A program made the translations under genes and the position numbers. The notes beneath the pieces were generated by a model that was given only the letters and a program-made list of their open reading frames with translations, did not search any database and had not been told where the DNA came from. Below, one piece after another: positions 34,939 through 43,899 of a stretch of 64,000 nt of DNA. The first letter of the stretch is position 1; each line of letters opens with the position of its first letter. Source of the DNA: Sulfurimonas aquatica (GTDB lineage Bacteria; Campylobacterota; Campylobacteria; Campylobacterales; Sulfurimonadaceae); NCBI RefSeq assembly GCF_017357825.1, contig NZ_CP046072.1, positions 186,001 to 250,000 on the forward strand, given 5' to 3'.

Positions 34939-37030
34939 TTAGGCTAAGTCCAACTTTGCCTTTTTCATTGTCAACCGAGATAACTTCTATCTGTGGTAGA
35001 TATTGATTAAGAGAGAGTACTTCAAGTGGATGAGAAACTCTCTTGTGACTCATTTTAGATATATGTATCATACCATCATTTTTAAGTCCGATGTCGACAA
35101 ATGCACCAAAGTCGGTAATATTCCTTACGACTCCAGAGACAAAACTTCCCTCTTTGAGCATTTTAATATCTGTTACAGAGTCCTTAAATGGGATGGATGG
35201 CAACTCTTTTCTTGGGTCAAATCCAGGTTTTAGAAGTTCGTTAATGATATCTTGTAGCGTTTGCTCACCAATGCCAAGTTCTTTCGATTTTGATAAGATA
35301 TCTATTTTTTTTAACTCAAGGCCATCTAATTTCTTAGCTATTTCATAACTCTCGGGATGGATTCCGCTATTGTCAAAACTATTTTTTCCATTCTTTATAC
35401 GGATAAAACCCGCTGCTTGCTCATAAGCTTTTTTACCTAAGCCTTTTACTTTTAAGAGTTCTGATTTTGTTGTGAAGTTACCATTTATATCTCTATAGTC
35501 AGTTATGTTTTTAGCGATTTTTTTGCCAATCCCCGCCACATGGGAAAGTAGTGAGATTGAAGCTGAGTTTATATCAACGCCAACCCGATTTACCAAATCA
35601 CATGTGACATCATCTAGTTTCTTTTCTAAAAGCTTTTGATTGACATCGTGTTGGTATTGTCCTATTCCTAAAGATTTTGGGTCAATCTTTACAAGTGTCG
35701 CCAGAGGGTCACGTAAGCGCTGAGCAATGGAAATAGCGCCTCGTATGGTCACGTCAAGCTGTGGATACTCCTCTTGCGCTAATGCAGACGCTGAGTAAAC
35801 GGAAGCTCCCGCTTCACTAACAACCGTGTAGTTGAGTTTTACATTCTCTTCTTTGTTTATTTTTGCAAAGAACTCTTGCGTTTCTCTAGATGCCGTTCCA
35901 TTGCCTATGGCCACACCATCTATATGGTACTTTTTGTTAAGCTCTAAAATCTTTTTTGACGCGTTTGCATAATCATTTTTTGGCGCGGTTGGGTAGATTA
36001 CTGCTGATTCTAAATAGTTTCCATTTTCATCTATAACGGCAAGTTTACATCCACTCACAAACGCAGGGTCAACGGCAAGAAGAACTCTCGAAGTTACGGG
36101 TGGCGTCATAAGCAGTTGATTTAGGTTTTTTCCAAATACGCCAATGGCAGCTAAGTCGGCTTTTTCTTTTATTATACTTTGAACTTCTCTCTCTATGGAA
36201 GGAAGTAGAAGTCTTTTTAGTCCATCTTTATAAGCATCAAAAAGTAGCTCTTTTGAGCTTGACGCGTTTTTTGGCAACTTATAGGTTCTAATGTTTTCAT
36301 GAATTCTCTCTACATCTATAGTTATTTTAACTGAAAGTTCTTTCTCACTTACTCCACGCATGATTGCAAGATAACGATGTGATGGTATGTAAGCCACTTT
36401 TTCGCTTTTGCCTGCAAGGTTTTTAAAAACACCATTTTCATTGAAAGTTTTTGTTTTTTTAGTCTCAATACTTCCTTGGCGGAGCATGCTGTTTCGTATA
36501 CCCTCGCGTTCACGAGGATTTTCAGCATATCTTTCAGCAAGTATGTCTTGAGTGCCTTTTATCGCCTCTTTGATTGAACTTACCTTGGCGTTTAGAAACT
36601 TTTTTGCCTCAGTTTTGAATTCATGTTCAGTTAATTTAGCTGACTGTAGGGTATTTGCTAAGCCTTTAAGACCATTGTCTATGGCAGTGGTTGCTCTCGT
36701 ATTTTTTTTCTCTTTGTAGGGTCTGTATATATCTTCAAGCTCCTGGAGTGTTTGCACTTTTTCTATTGCTTTTTTGAGTGCATCACTGAGTGTTGCTCTC
36801 TCCTCTATAAGCCTACTTACATCCTCTTTACGAGAGAGCAATTTTTGAGCACTCTCATAAATAGTCTCAAATGCTCTAAGGGTTTCATCATCAGCCCCAC
36901 CAGTCATCTCCTTACGGTATCTTGCGATAAATGGAATGGTGGAGCCATCTTCTAAAAGTTTTAATATATTTTTTATATGTTCATTTTTGAGTTGTGTTTT
37001 GTTATGAAGCAGTTCTATCAAGTTTGTCAT
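34925..37030 (-). CDS. tex: Tex-family RNA-binding transcription accessory protein
   Basis: 701 residues, close to the usual Tex length. N-terminal helical region (STIPFIARYRKEMTGG, residues 30-45), a YqgF/RNase H-like domain (about 320-450, with DPAFVSGCKLAVID), helix-hairpin-helix motifs (LSHVAGIGKKIAKNI, LLKVKGLGKKAYEQ), and a C-terminal S1 RNA-binding domain (SGVVRNITDFGAFVDIGL). Tex is a conserved nucleic-acid-binding protein linked to transcription and RNA turnover. Confidence 0.93.
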   Translation of the reverse strand: MTNLIELLHNKTQLKNEHIKNILKLLEDGSTIPFIARYRKEMTGGADDETLRAFETIYESAQKLLSRKEDVSRLIEERATLSDALKKAIEKVQTLQELEDIYRPYKEKKNTRATTAIDNGLKGLANTLQSAKLTEHEFKTEAKKFLNAKVSSIKEAIKGTQDILAERYAENPREREGIRNSMLRQGSIETKKTKTFNENGVFKNLAGKSEKVAYIPSHRYLAIMRGVSEKELSVKITIDVERIHENIRTYKLPKNASSSKELLFDAYKDGLKRLLLPSIEREVQSIIKEKADLAAIGVFGKNLNQLLMTPPVTSRVLLAVDPAFVSGCKLAVIDENGNYLESAVIYPTAPKNDYANASKKILELNKKYHIDGVAIGNGTASRETQEFFAKINKEENVKLNYTVVSEAGASVYSASALAQEEYPQLDVTIRGAISIAQRLRDPLATLVKIDPKSLGIGQYQHDVNQKLLEKKLDDVTCDLVNRVGVDINSASISLLSHVAGIGKKIAKNITDYRDINGNFTTKSELLKVKGLGKKAYEQAAGFIRIKNGKNSFDNSGIHPESYEIAKKLDGLELKKIDILSKSKELGIGEQTLQDIINELLKPGFDPRKELPSIPFKDSVTDIKMLKEGSFVSGVVRNITDFGAFVDIGLKNDGMIHISKMSHKRVSHPLEVLSLNQYLPQIEVISVDNEKGKVGLSLNEGS

Positions 37031-37150
37031 TTATTCTCTTATGATATAAAGTTTTGATTATTATACTCTAGTAGCTATTAATCCAAAAATTTTATTTAAC
37101 TAAATTAATTTATATGATATAATTATCAAAAGTTCAATGAGGAGGAAGTT

Positions 37151-37363
37151 ATGCAAGTCAAGCAGTACACTTTTCAATCACCCTCATCTTCTCAGGTACA
37201 GGTCGGAAGACCGGACATGAGTACTAAATCTGAGACGAGCTCAAGTGGTGATTTAAAAAATACAAATCAGACTTTAGCAAAAGCTGAAAGTTTTGCTCAA
37301 ACACAAGTAAGTGAAGTAAAACCTACAGTGAGTTCAAATCAACTTTTAGATGTTTATGCTTAA
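37151..37363 (+). CDS. Small Ser/Gln/Thr-rich hypothetical protein
   Basis: 70 residues with no recognised domain. Low-complexity composition (Ser, Thr, Gln, Val), no signal peptide or transmembrane segment. GAGGAGG lies just before the ATG (ends about 7 bases upstream), an unusually strong ribosome site for this window, which is the main reason to believe it is real. It is divergent from tex. No function can be given. Confidence 0.6.
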   Translation: MQVKQYTFQSPSSSQVQVGRPDMSTKSETSSSGDLKNTNQTLAKAESFAQTQVSEVKPTVSSNQLLDVYA

Positions 37364-37387
37364 ATATCTAAAAGCCATCCATAAGTT

Positions 37388-37927
37388 TTAAAGTTTTTTC
37401 TTTAGCTCTTCTTTTATCCAAGGCCATTCGCCATATCCACTATCACCGTTAATATGTCCTGCGTTTTCAAGAATTTCCATAGGTATGTTTAACTTCTTTT
37501 GTAATCGTTTTGCTTCATCTTCGCTCATATAAGGGTCGTTTGTAGACGCTATTAAAAGGGCTTCTTTTGCATAAAGGTTCTGTGGCAAACTAAGCGGAAA
37601 GAAAGTAGCTAGTTCTGGTATGTAAGTCGTCAGACTTGGTGGTGCTACAAGATAGAGGGTCTCTATGCTTTGCACCTCTTGAGTATTACACAGATGAAAC
37701 CAAAGCGTTGTAGCTAGAGAGTGACAAATAACAATGTCTGGCTTAAACTCTTCAAGTTCTTTTATGAGTTCACCCATCCAAATATCAAGGTTCGGATTTT
37801 CAAAATCACTAAAAGAGAAAAAGCTAACTTTTCCATACTCTTTAGCAATTTCTCCCGCTAGCCAACTCTGCCAATGAGGAAAATTACTCCCACCCCAACC
37901 ATGAAGTAGTAAGACTTTTTTACTCAT
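37388..37927 (-). CDS. RBBP9/YdeN-family alpha/beta hydrolase
   Basis: 179 residues. LLLHGWGGSNFPHWQSWLA at the N-terminus and the nucleophile loop VICHSLATTLW (Ser in CHSLA, a variant of GxSxG) are family signatures. The catalytic His is in NAGHINGDSGYGEWP near the end, and the Asp probably in ASTNDPYMS. Substrate unknown. It overlaps the DUF234 gene by one base. Confidence 0.87.
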   Translation of the reverse strand: MSKKVLLLHGWGGSNFPHWQSWLAGEIAKEYGKVSFFSFSDFENPNLDIWMGELIKELEEFKPDIVICHSLATTLWFHLCNTQEVQSIETLYLVAPPSLTTYIPELATFFPLSLPQNLYAKEALLIASTNDPYMSEDEAKRLQKKLNIPMEILENAGHINGDSGYGEWPWIKEELKKKL

Positions 37928-38739
37928 TACTCTGCTAGCTTCTTAAAGTTTTTTAGTGAGAGTAGTTTTAGATTTTCGCCCTTAAGAGTTTTGAGCTCAT
38001 TAGAAAATCCATTTTTGGAAACGATTACAAATACGTCTGCTTTTATACCTGCTTTTTCACATAGCTCTTCAAGTCGTTTAAGTTCACTTTTTTTGACCTT
38101 GGCGTTTGTGTATTTACAACTTCCAACAACAATCTTTCCAGAAGTAGTAGTTGCATAGATATCTAACTCTATTTCTCTATCCCAATAGCTTGAGATTTCT
38201 TTTATTTTGTCATCAACGAATGTAAGTTTGAGTAGTTCATGGGAGAGTTCTATATAGGTTAAGTTGACAAACTCAGCTTCTCTATTAGCAAATCTTTTAA
38301 TGATTTCATCATAATTTCCATCACGAATACCTTTAAAAAGAGGAGAAACAAATGCGAACCAAAAACGTAGAAAAGGCGTTGTAAAAAAGAGTTTGTTGTC
38401 TATCTTCTCGTTTTCACTCCAAGAGGTAAAAACTTTTTTAGATTTCTCAACTCTAATGATACCTCTTTGTACGAGTTCCTCAACAGCGTTTAATCCAGCT
38501 TCTTCATCAATTTTTGCGCGTTTAAACGTAGAGTGAGTTTTACCATCACCCATAGATATACCCGTTAAAATAGAGTGGTAAACTGGCGCTCCAGAAGTTA
38601 GTTCACTCACATCATTTCGTATGTATCTATAATCACTCAGTATAAGCTCTTGTATAAGATCCATAGACGCTTTAGAAGTGTCAACTTTACCCCAACCAAC
38701 GCCACCAAAGATGGCAAACTTTTCTACTGCGTCTTCCAT
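37927..38739 (-). CDS. Stand-alone DUF234-type (PD-(D/E)XK-like) protein without its ATPase domain
   Basis: 270 residues matching the C-terminal half of archaeal-type ATPases: a winged-helix region (about 20-115) followed by a DUF234 domain. The putative nuclease core appears as REIELDIYATTTSGKIVVGSCKY, i.e. E-(x)-ELDI-(x)-CKY, similar to the PD-(D/E)XK pattern. The usual N-terminal P-loop ATPase is missing; no upstream fragment remains in the 100-base gap. Function unknown; the nuclease label is inference. Confidence 0.7.
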   Translation of the reverse strand: MEDAVEKFAIFGGVGWGKVDTSKASMDLIQELILSDYRYIRNDVSELTSGAPVYHSILTGISMGDGKTHSTFKRAKIDEEAGLNAVEELVQRGIIRVEKSKKVFTSWSENEKIDNKLFFTTPFLRFWFAFVSPLFKGIRDGNYDEIIKRFANREAEFVNLTYIELSHELLKLTFVDDKIKEISSYWDREIELDIYATTTSGKIVVGSCKYTNAKVKKSELKRLEELCEKAGIKADVFVIVSKNGFSNELKTLKGENLKLLSLKNFKKLAE

Positions 38740-38841
38740 GCTTTTTGGTTGGTGTTCTTTATAAAAAATAGAAAATTGCTCTTTGAGTGTTTGGTTAGCT
38801 GTTATGATGATAGCTCCTTTTTGATATTATGGTAAATAAGA

Positions 38842-39237
38842 TTATACAGGAATATTACTCTCTTTTTTGAGATAAGGATTCATCTGAGAAACTGCTTCTA
38901 ACGCTAGGGGAAGCTGTTGCGGTTCCAATAAAAAAGAGTTTACCCCTAAGTCAATCAATCCTCCGATTTTTTCTTCATCACTCGTTAAAACAAATGCAAC
39001 TTGTACTTGTGTAGGTTTCATCTGTTTAATTTGCTTTATAAAAGTTGTTCCATAAATAGGGTCTGTACCAATATCTTGAATAATAATATCATACTCATTA
39101 GCAAAAATAAGTTTGAGTGCCTTATGTCTATCTGGAGCAACATCAGCCTTATTAAACAAATCAGCAAATACGTCTGAAGATGTATCAAAGATAGAGTTTT
39201 CATCTTTTATAAAAAGTATATTCCATTTTTTATTCAT
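38842..39237 (-). CDS. Single-domain response regulator beside the AAA fusion gene
   Basis: 131-residue receiver-like protein. Phosphoacceptor Asp in YDIIIQDIGTDP near residue 56; the conserved Thr/Ser in AFVLTSDEE. The last conserved Lys of receivers appears replaced in FLLEPQQL. No output domain. It starts 29 bases after the end of the AAA fusion gene on the same strand and is probably co-transcribed, so it may report a signal to that machine. Confidence 0.72.
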   Translation of the reverse strand: MNKKWNILFIKDENSIFDTSSDVFADLFNKADVAPDRHKALKLIFANEYDIIIQDIGTDPIYGTTFIKQIKQMKPTQVQVAFVLTSDEEKIGGLIDLGVNSFLLEPQQLPLALEAVSQMNPYLKKESNIPV

Positions 39238-39265
39238 TCATTTTCCTTTATTCTTCAAGCGAGCC

Positions 39266-41965
39266 TTATCTCGCTAATATCTCATCAAGCTCATCTGCAT
39301 AAATAATCTCTTTTTCAAGAAGTAATTTTGATAAGTTTTCTATAGTTTCCCAATTCTCATTTACTAAGTCTATAATGCTTTTTTCACCCTCAAGCATCCA
39401 ACGCTCAAGTGCGGCATCAATCTTTGAATGATAATGTTCAGTTGATTTAGTACTGATAGTATGACCTTGAGCATCCATAACGCCATTGATATTGATGTAT
39501 CCTACCTCTTTATCCATGCCATAGTGTGCTATAGCTTTATAAGCATCACGTGTCGCTTGTTGTAAGTCGTTTGCCGCACCGGTGTCTATTCCGTCAATCT
39601 CACCAAAACGTTTAATCTGTGCGGTTCTTCCCGCTAAAGAGACAGATATTTTGTCTTTAAAGTCTTTAACCGTCATGTTGTCTTGAACGTCATTATAGTT
39701 ATTTGAAATAAAGTGTTCGTTATTATCTCTTGGCGTTAAACTAACGTGTTCTATATGCACATGAGGCATTAAGATTTTAGAAGCAACGGCACGTCCAGCT
39801 TCATAGACTGATGTCTCTTCAAATATCTGCTCAAGTGATAAGTAAGTCTGCTTCTCACCATACTTGATTGCGTTTATCTGCTCTATTAGTATCTCCTGCG
39901 TTATAGCAGGTAGAGCATTACGTAGACAGTAAAATGAAGCCTCTTTACTAAGGAGTTCTAGTTGTGCGCCTGTAAATCCCGCAGTATACATTAGGAGTTT
40001 ATTCATATCAAATAAACCAGTGGAAGGTTTGTTTTCAATAGTCTGATCTAGAAAGTATTGTCTTGCATCTTTATCAAGATTGTTTATTTCTATGTGAATC
40101 TCTATTCGCCCTGGTCTTATGATTGCGTCATCAATATTCTCTTTATAGTTTGTCGCAGCTACAACAAAAACATTTTCACCTTTAACATCAGAAAAGCCAT
40201 CCATCTCTGCTAGAAGTTTATTAATAGGCACTTCTCTCTCATTGCCACCACCGCGTTTTCCGATGGTGTCTATCTCATCTATAAATACAATAGAAGGTGC
40301 ATACTCTTTTGCTTTAGAGAATACTTTTTTTGTTTTCGTAGGATCAAGAAGTTCTAATCCTGTAATAGAGATAAATGGAAGTTCTGCTTCTCTAGCAAAA
40401 GCTTTTGCAAGCATTGTTTTACCTGTTCCTGGAGGTCCATAAAGAAGCATACCTTTTGGCGGTGCGATATTAAAGCTTTCAAGGAGTTTTGGCTCTTTAA
40501 AGAAGTTTATGACTTCTCGCAGTCTCTCTTTAGCTTTATAATGACCTGCTATATCATTAAAAGAGACTTTAGGTATGTCAAAAACAAGTCCATCTTCACT
40601 AAAGTCTTTGATTTTCGTCACTTGTTTAAACTTACAAGAAAATACTTTATAACTAATAACTCCGCGTTTATCACTTATGCTATCTTCTAGATCAAGGGTT
40701 ATGTTTTTTCTAAAAAGTTCTTTAACTAGTTTTTCCTCTTCTATAAGAGGATTGACCATATCGTTTAAGAAGTTTATACATGTTTTAGATATAGATACTT
40801 TTATCTCTGTAAATTTATTTACAGGAATCCCAGAATCCATGATATATGCTGTGATTCTATTGAAAAATGTAGTGCTTACCTTATCTTTTATACGTCTAGC
40901 ATCCAGCTCTGGCGCAAAGTTAAGTATCTGCATTTTTAAAAAATCATTGAAGTTTTCACCCGGAGAAAATTCAATGCGATACTTCTCGCTAAAACCATCT
41001 TTATATTTTAAAAATCCTTTTTCTGCTATCTTCTCATATGCATCATAATTTAGCTTGTTAAAAAGACAGATGTTTGCTTGAGAAAACCTAGAAACAAGCT
41101 CTGGTAAAATCGCTTCTTGCCAACCACCACTTCTACTATCGCGTTTAACTTCTCGTCTAATAGCTTCAAGTATCATCGACTCAGCTTGGATGTAGTCTTC
41201 TTTTATAAGATCCTTAAAGCGGTTATCTAGATAGAGTTCTTTACCTAAACTCGTTGTAATGATAAATATAGCTTCTGTGAAATCAACCATATAATTGGCG
41301 TTTTCATCATTGTAGATGATGTCAAGATCTTCGCTACATGCTGCATCTGTGACCTTATCCCAACCACAGTTGTCACGCATCTGGCCACCCTCAAAGATTC
41401 CAAGAAGGTTACTTTGAATGGTGTTATCACACTTCTCAAAAGCGTCGAGTACAATTACGGCCTTTGGGTTTCTGTGGACAAAGCCTGTTAACTGACCAAC
41501 GCCATAGCCTTTCCATCCAGCTGGATAACCATAAAGCTCTCCACCATTTTGTTGGTGGTATTGCGTCATGTCAAATTTCATAATTTTATATTTTGGTAGA
41601 TGCTCACTCATAAGCTCAGCTAAGAATGTCTTACCAGTTGCGGGAGAACCTAAGAAAAGATATGTCGCCTTAGGCGCTTTTTTATTCTCAGTAATGTCAT
41701 TTTTCATACTGTTGACAACAGAATTGATTGCTTGTTCTTGTCCAAAGAGCTCTTTAGAGAGTTGTTCTTTGAGTGTTTTGGCAAATTCTAGTTTGTTATG
41801 CGTTTGGGCAACTGCTAACGCTTCTGCTTCATCTTCTTCGTCTTTGTCTTCAAACTTCTCTACTGCTGATTGGGCTAACTCTTTTAAAGCTTTTTGCTTA
41901 TTTTCTTTTTCTTCTCTTTCATGTTTTTCTACTGCAGCTTGGGCAAGTTCTCTTAAATTTGGCAT
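39266..41965 (-). CDS. Double AAA+ protein: ClpB-like domain fused to FtsH-like AAA and inactive peptidase
   Basis: 899 residues, no transmembrane segment. Residues 1-50 contain a repeated ELAQxAVEK motif. A ClpB/Clp-D2-like AAA domain spans about 70-350: Walker A GSPATGKT at 106-113 is intact, but Walker B reads VLDAFEK at 173-179, with Ala for the catalytic Glu. A second AAA domain of FtsH type spans about 465-690, with Walker A GPPGTGKT (510-517), IVFIDEID and IRPGR intact. The FtsH peptidase fold follows, but HEAGH is YEAGR at 721-725, so both zinc His are lost while the later GAANDL remains. It likely remodels or binds proteins without degrading them; function is inferred. Confidence 0.85.
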   Translation of the reverse strand: MPNLRELAQAAVEKHEREEKENKQKALKELAQSAVEKFEDKDEEDEAEALAVAQTHNKLEFAKTLKEQLSKELFGQEQAINSVVNSMKNDITENKKAPKATYLFLGSPATGKTFLAELMSEHLPKYKIMKFDMTQYHQQNGGELYGYPAGWKGYGVGQLTGFVHRNPKAVIVLDAFEKCDNTIQSNLLGIFEGGQMRDNCGWDKVTDAACSEDLDIIYNDENANYMVDFTEAIFIITTSLGKELYLDNRFKDLIKEDYIQAESMILEAIRREVKRDSRSGGWQEAILPELVSRFSQANICLFNKLNYDAYEKIAEKGFLKYKDGFSEKYRIEFSPGENFNDFLKMQILNFAPELDARRIKDKVSTTFFNRITAYIMDSGIPVNKFTEIKVSISKTCINFLNDMVNPLIEEEKLVKELFRKNITLDLEDSISDKRGVISYKVFSCKFKQVTKIKDFSEDGLVFDIPKVSFNDIAGHYKAKERLREVINFFKEPKLLESFNIAPPKGMLLYGPPGTGKTMLAKAFAREAELPFISITGLELLDPTKTKKVFSKAKEYAPSIVFIDEIDTIGKRGGGNEREVPINKLLAEMDGFSDVKGENVFVVAATNYKENIDDAIIRPGRIEIHIEINNLDKDARQYFLDQTIENKPSTGLFDMNKLLMYTAGFTGAQLELLSKEASFYCLRNALPAITQEILIEQINAIKYGEKQTYLSLEQIFEETSVYEAGRAVASKILMPHVHIEHVSLTPRDNNEHFISNNYNDVQDNMTVKDFKDKISVSLAGRTAQIKRFGEIDGIDTGAANDLQQATRDAYKAIAHYGMDKEVGYININGVMDAQGHTISTKSTEHYHSKIDAALERWMLEGEKSIIDLVNENWETIENLSKLLLEKEIIYADELDEILAR

Positions 41966-42139
41966 ATTGTACTCTTCATATATTTATAGTTTATTATTTC
42001 GTATAATACTTAATTGTTATTGAGTTTAAGCATAAAATAATGCTTAGAGAATAAAGCAGAAAGACTACTTAAAGTTACTACTCTTCTTAATTAAAAAGAA
42101 GAATCCTAATCGACTCAAGTAATTCTGTTTTAATCGGCG

Positions 42140-42541
42140 TTAGTGAGCATGTCCAAGATGAAGAGCAGCCTCTGTATCCCATTTTGAGATATGTAAAATT
42201 AACCACTTTTTAAACTCGTTTTCTAAAAAGCCCTGAAGCTCAATAGGACTTTTAATAGCTAACCATCTCTCAAAATATTTTGCTAGTTTTTCTCTCATAG
42301 TATCATGGTCGCTTTTATGTACTTGATAATAGCCATAATTATTTTGCAACATCATATTCTCTTCTTCTTGAAAGTGGTCTTCTACGTCAAATAAAACAAC
42401 TTTGAAAAGTTCATCGATTTTTTCTATATCTTTTGCAACGACTGCATCGTGAAAATCATTGATAACCTCTATCTCTTCTTCATGTAACATATTCATTACT
42501 TCATTTGCAACTTGTTGTATATCTTGTATTTTAATTAGCAT
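42140..42541 (-). CDS. Bacteriohemerythrin 1
   Basis: 133-residue four-helix protein that binds O2 at a di-iron site. Ligand motifs: NDFHDAV near residue 31, DVEDHFQEEENMM (HxxxE) near 56, VHKSDHD near 74, and HISKWD near 116. Hemerythrins are common in epsilonproteobacteria for oxygen storage or sensing. It is single-domain and monocistronic, 167 bases from the upstream hypothetical gene. Confidence 0.85.
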   Translation of the reverse strand: MLIKIQDIQQVANEVMNMLHEEEIEVINDFHDAVVAKDIEKIDELFKVVLFDVEDHFQEEENMMLQNNYGYYQVHKSDHDTMREKLAKYFERWLAIKSPIELQGFLENEFKKWLILHISKWDTEAALHLGHAH

Positions 42542-42612
42542 TTTTTCTCCAGAAAATAAAGTTTTAGTGAAGCATTATATCTATAAACAGTTTAAAAATT
42601 ATATTTCAATAC

Positions 42613-42708
42613 TTATAGCCAATAACGCGGATAGTGTCTTTTAGGTTGTGCATGCTCTGCTTGTGGCATGTCATAAATGAAGATTGCCGTTGTTTCAAAA
42701 GAACCCAC
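42613..42708 (-). CDS. Possible 31-residue peptide coupled to the upstream gene
   Basis: GTG at 42708 overlaps the TAG stop of the preceding gene (TAGTG). The frame runs GSFETTAIFIYDMPQ, then a His/Pro/Arg-rich end (PKRHYPRYWL). The composition and the start-stop coupling hint at real coding, but there is no homologue I recognise and no good ribosome site. Confidence 0.28.
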   Translation of the reverse strand: MGSFETTAIFIYDMPQAEHAQPKRHYPRYWL

Positions 42709-43169
42709 TAAGCGTACTCTTGCTCTAGCTTTTTTATTAACTCAATCTCCCTTTGTGATGCTACGGTTGCTTTTAAATAGTTCCAAAATTTTTTTGCTTC
42801 AAGAGTTACTTCTATCCATTCTGGATCTTCTAAAATGTCTCTAGGGTCTTCACTCGGCTCAATGTATAGATATGCAAGTTGGTGAAACTTACTGGCATTA
42901 TCGACCTCTTCTTGTGAAACATTAGCACTTTTAAGGGCTTTTGCATAAGTGTCATCTAGTGCTAATATGTCAAAGTAAGAAGAGAGACACTCTTCAAATG
43001 AAGAAAACCAAGGTTCATCATTAGGCCAAGTAGTCTCAGAAGCTTCAATCCATGACATCTTTTGCAGTTTTAAATTTGAGAATTCAAAAACAGAATGAAT
43101 CCAAAAAAGTCTCCATCTCTGTTTTAGTTCTACATCACTGATATCATCTTGCATATTTGCCATTAACAT
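42708..43169 (-). CDS. Hypothetical protein, Trp-rich, helical
   Basis: 153 residues. I do not recognise a family. It is acidic, with many Trp and Phe (RWRLFWIHSVFEFSNL, WNYLKATV), predicted mostly helical and soluble. Starts are possible at 43169 or a few codons in (MLMANM). It lies between two hemerythrin/repeat-protein genes and is divergent from the repeat-protein gene. No function assigned. Confidence 0.65.
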   Translation of the reverse strand: MLMANMQDDISDVELKQRWRLFWIHSVFEFSNLKLQKMSWIEASETTWPNDEPWFSSFEECLSSYFDILALDDTYAKALKSANVSQEEVDNASKFHQLAYLYIEPSEDPRDILEDPEWIEVTLEAKKFWNYLKATVASQREIELIKKLEQEYA

Positions 43170-43370
43170 TTAGTACTTTTCTCCATGCTTTTTTTTATGT
43201 TTTAAAAATTATAGCACTTTAACATATTCCTAATTCTTTATACAGTACTTTTATCTTTTTAAATATTTTTGACTACTATATCTCATCCTTAAATATTTAA
43301 GAGATTAAAAGCTACAATTGCTCAATTGATTCATATAAAAATAAATAAAAACTATAAGGGTAAAAATACA

Positions 43371-43895
43371 ATGAACATGGAAGCTTTACAATTAGTACAA
43401 GATGAAAATGCATCTGCTGAGACTTTAGAAAAACTGAGTGAAGAAGAAAATCCATTTGTGAGAGTAAGAGTAGCTGCTCATGCAAATGTATCTGCACAAA
43501 CACTAGAAAAGTTGGGTAGAGATGAGACACCTTTAGTAAAACAGTTTGTTGCAGAGCATTTAAACACACCAAAAGATACATTGGTGGAACTAAGTAAAGA
43601 TAGTGATTATGGGTATTGGGTTGGTGGAAATCCAAACACTCCTGTAGATATTTTAAATAAACTTAGTAAGCATGAGGATGAAAATGTTCGTTCATCAGTT
43701 GCAGTGAATCCAAATATACCTGTAACTACCTTAGCTATACTCTGTTGTGATGAAAATGAAGATGTTAGAGCAGCCGTTGCAAAAAATCTAGAAACGCCAG
43801 TTGCAATTTTAGGTAAGTTAAGTCAAGATGACTCGTTAAGTGTAAGAGAAGCCGTGAGTAAAAATCCAAATAGACCATCTAAAACAAAGGAATAA
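43371..43895 (+). CDS. Variant leucine-rich (LRV/HEAT-like) repeat protein
   Basis: 174 residues from ATG 43371 (AAGGG upstream; an in-frame TTG at 43326 is less likely). Nearly the whole protein is six repeats of about 24-25 residues, with the pattern d..VR..VA.NpnxP...L..Ls.De, for example NEDVRAAVAKN and DENVRSSVAVN. This matches the LRV alpha-helical solenoid, likely a protein-binding scaffold. The iron-sulfur N-terminus of the Azotobacter LRV protein is missing. The hemerythrin gene begins 4 bases after its stop, so both are co-translated. Confidence 0.78.
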   Translation: MNMEALQLVQDENASAETLEKLSEEENPFVRVRVAAHANVSAQTLEKLGRDETPLVKQFVAEHLNTPKDTLVELSKDSDYGYWVGGNPNTPVDILNKLSKHEDENVRSSVAVNPNIPVTTLAILCCDENEDVRAAVAKNLETPVAILGKLSQDDSLSVREAVSKNPNRPSKTKE

Positions 43896-43899
43896 TATT

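Noticed and set aside
39266-41965. Ordinary FtsH protease
   Set aside because: HEXXH is lost, no transmembrane segments exist, and an additional Clp-type AAA domain is fused at the N-terminus.
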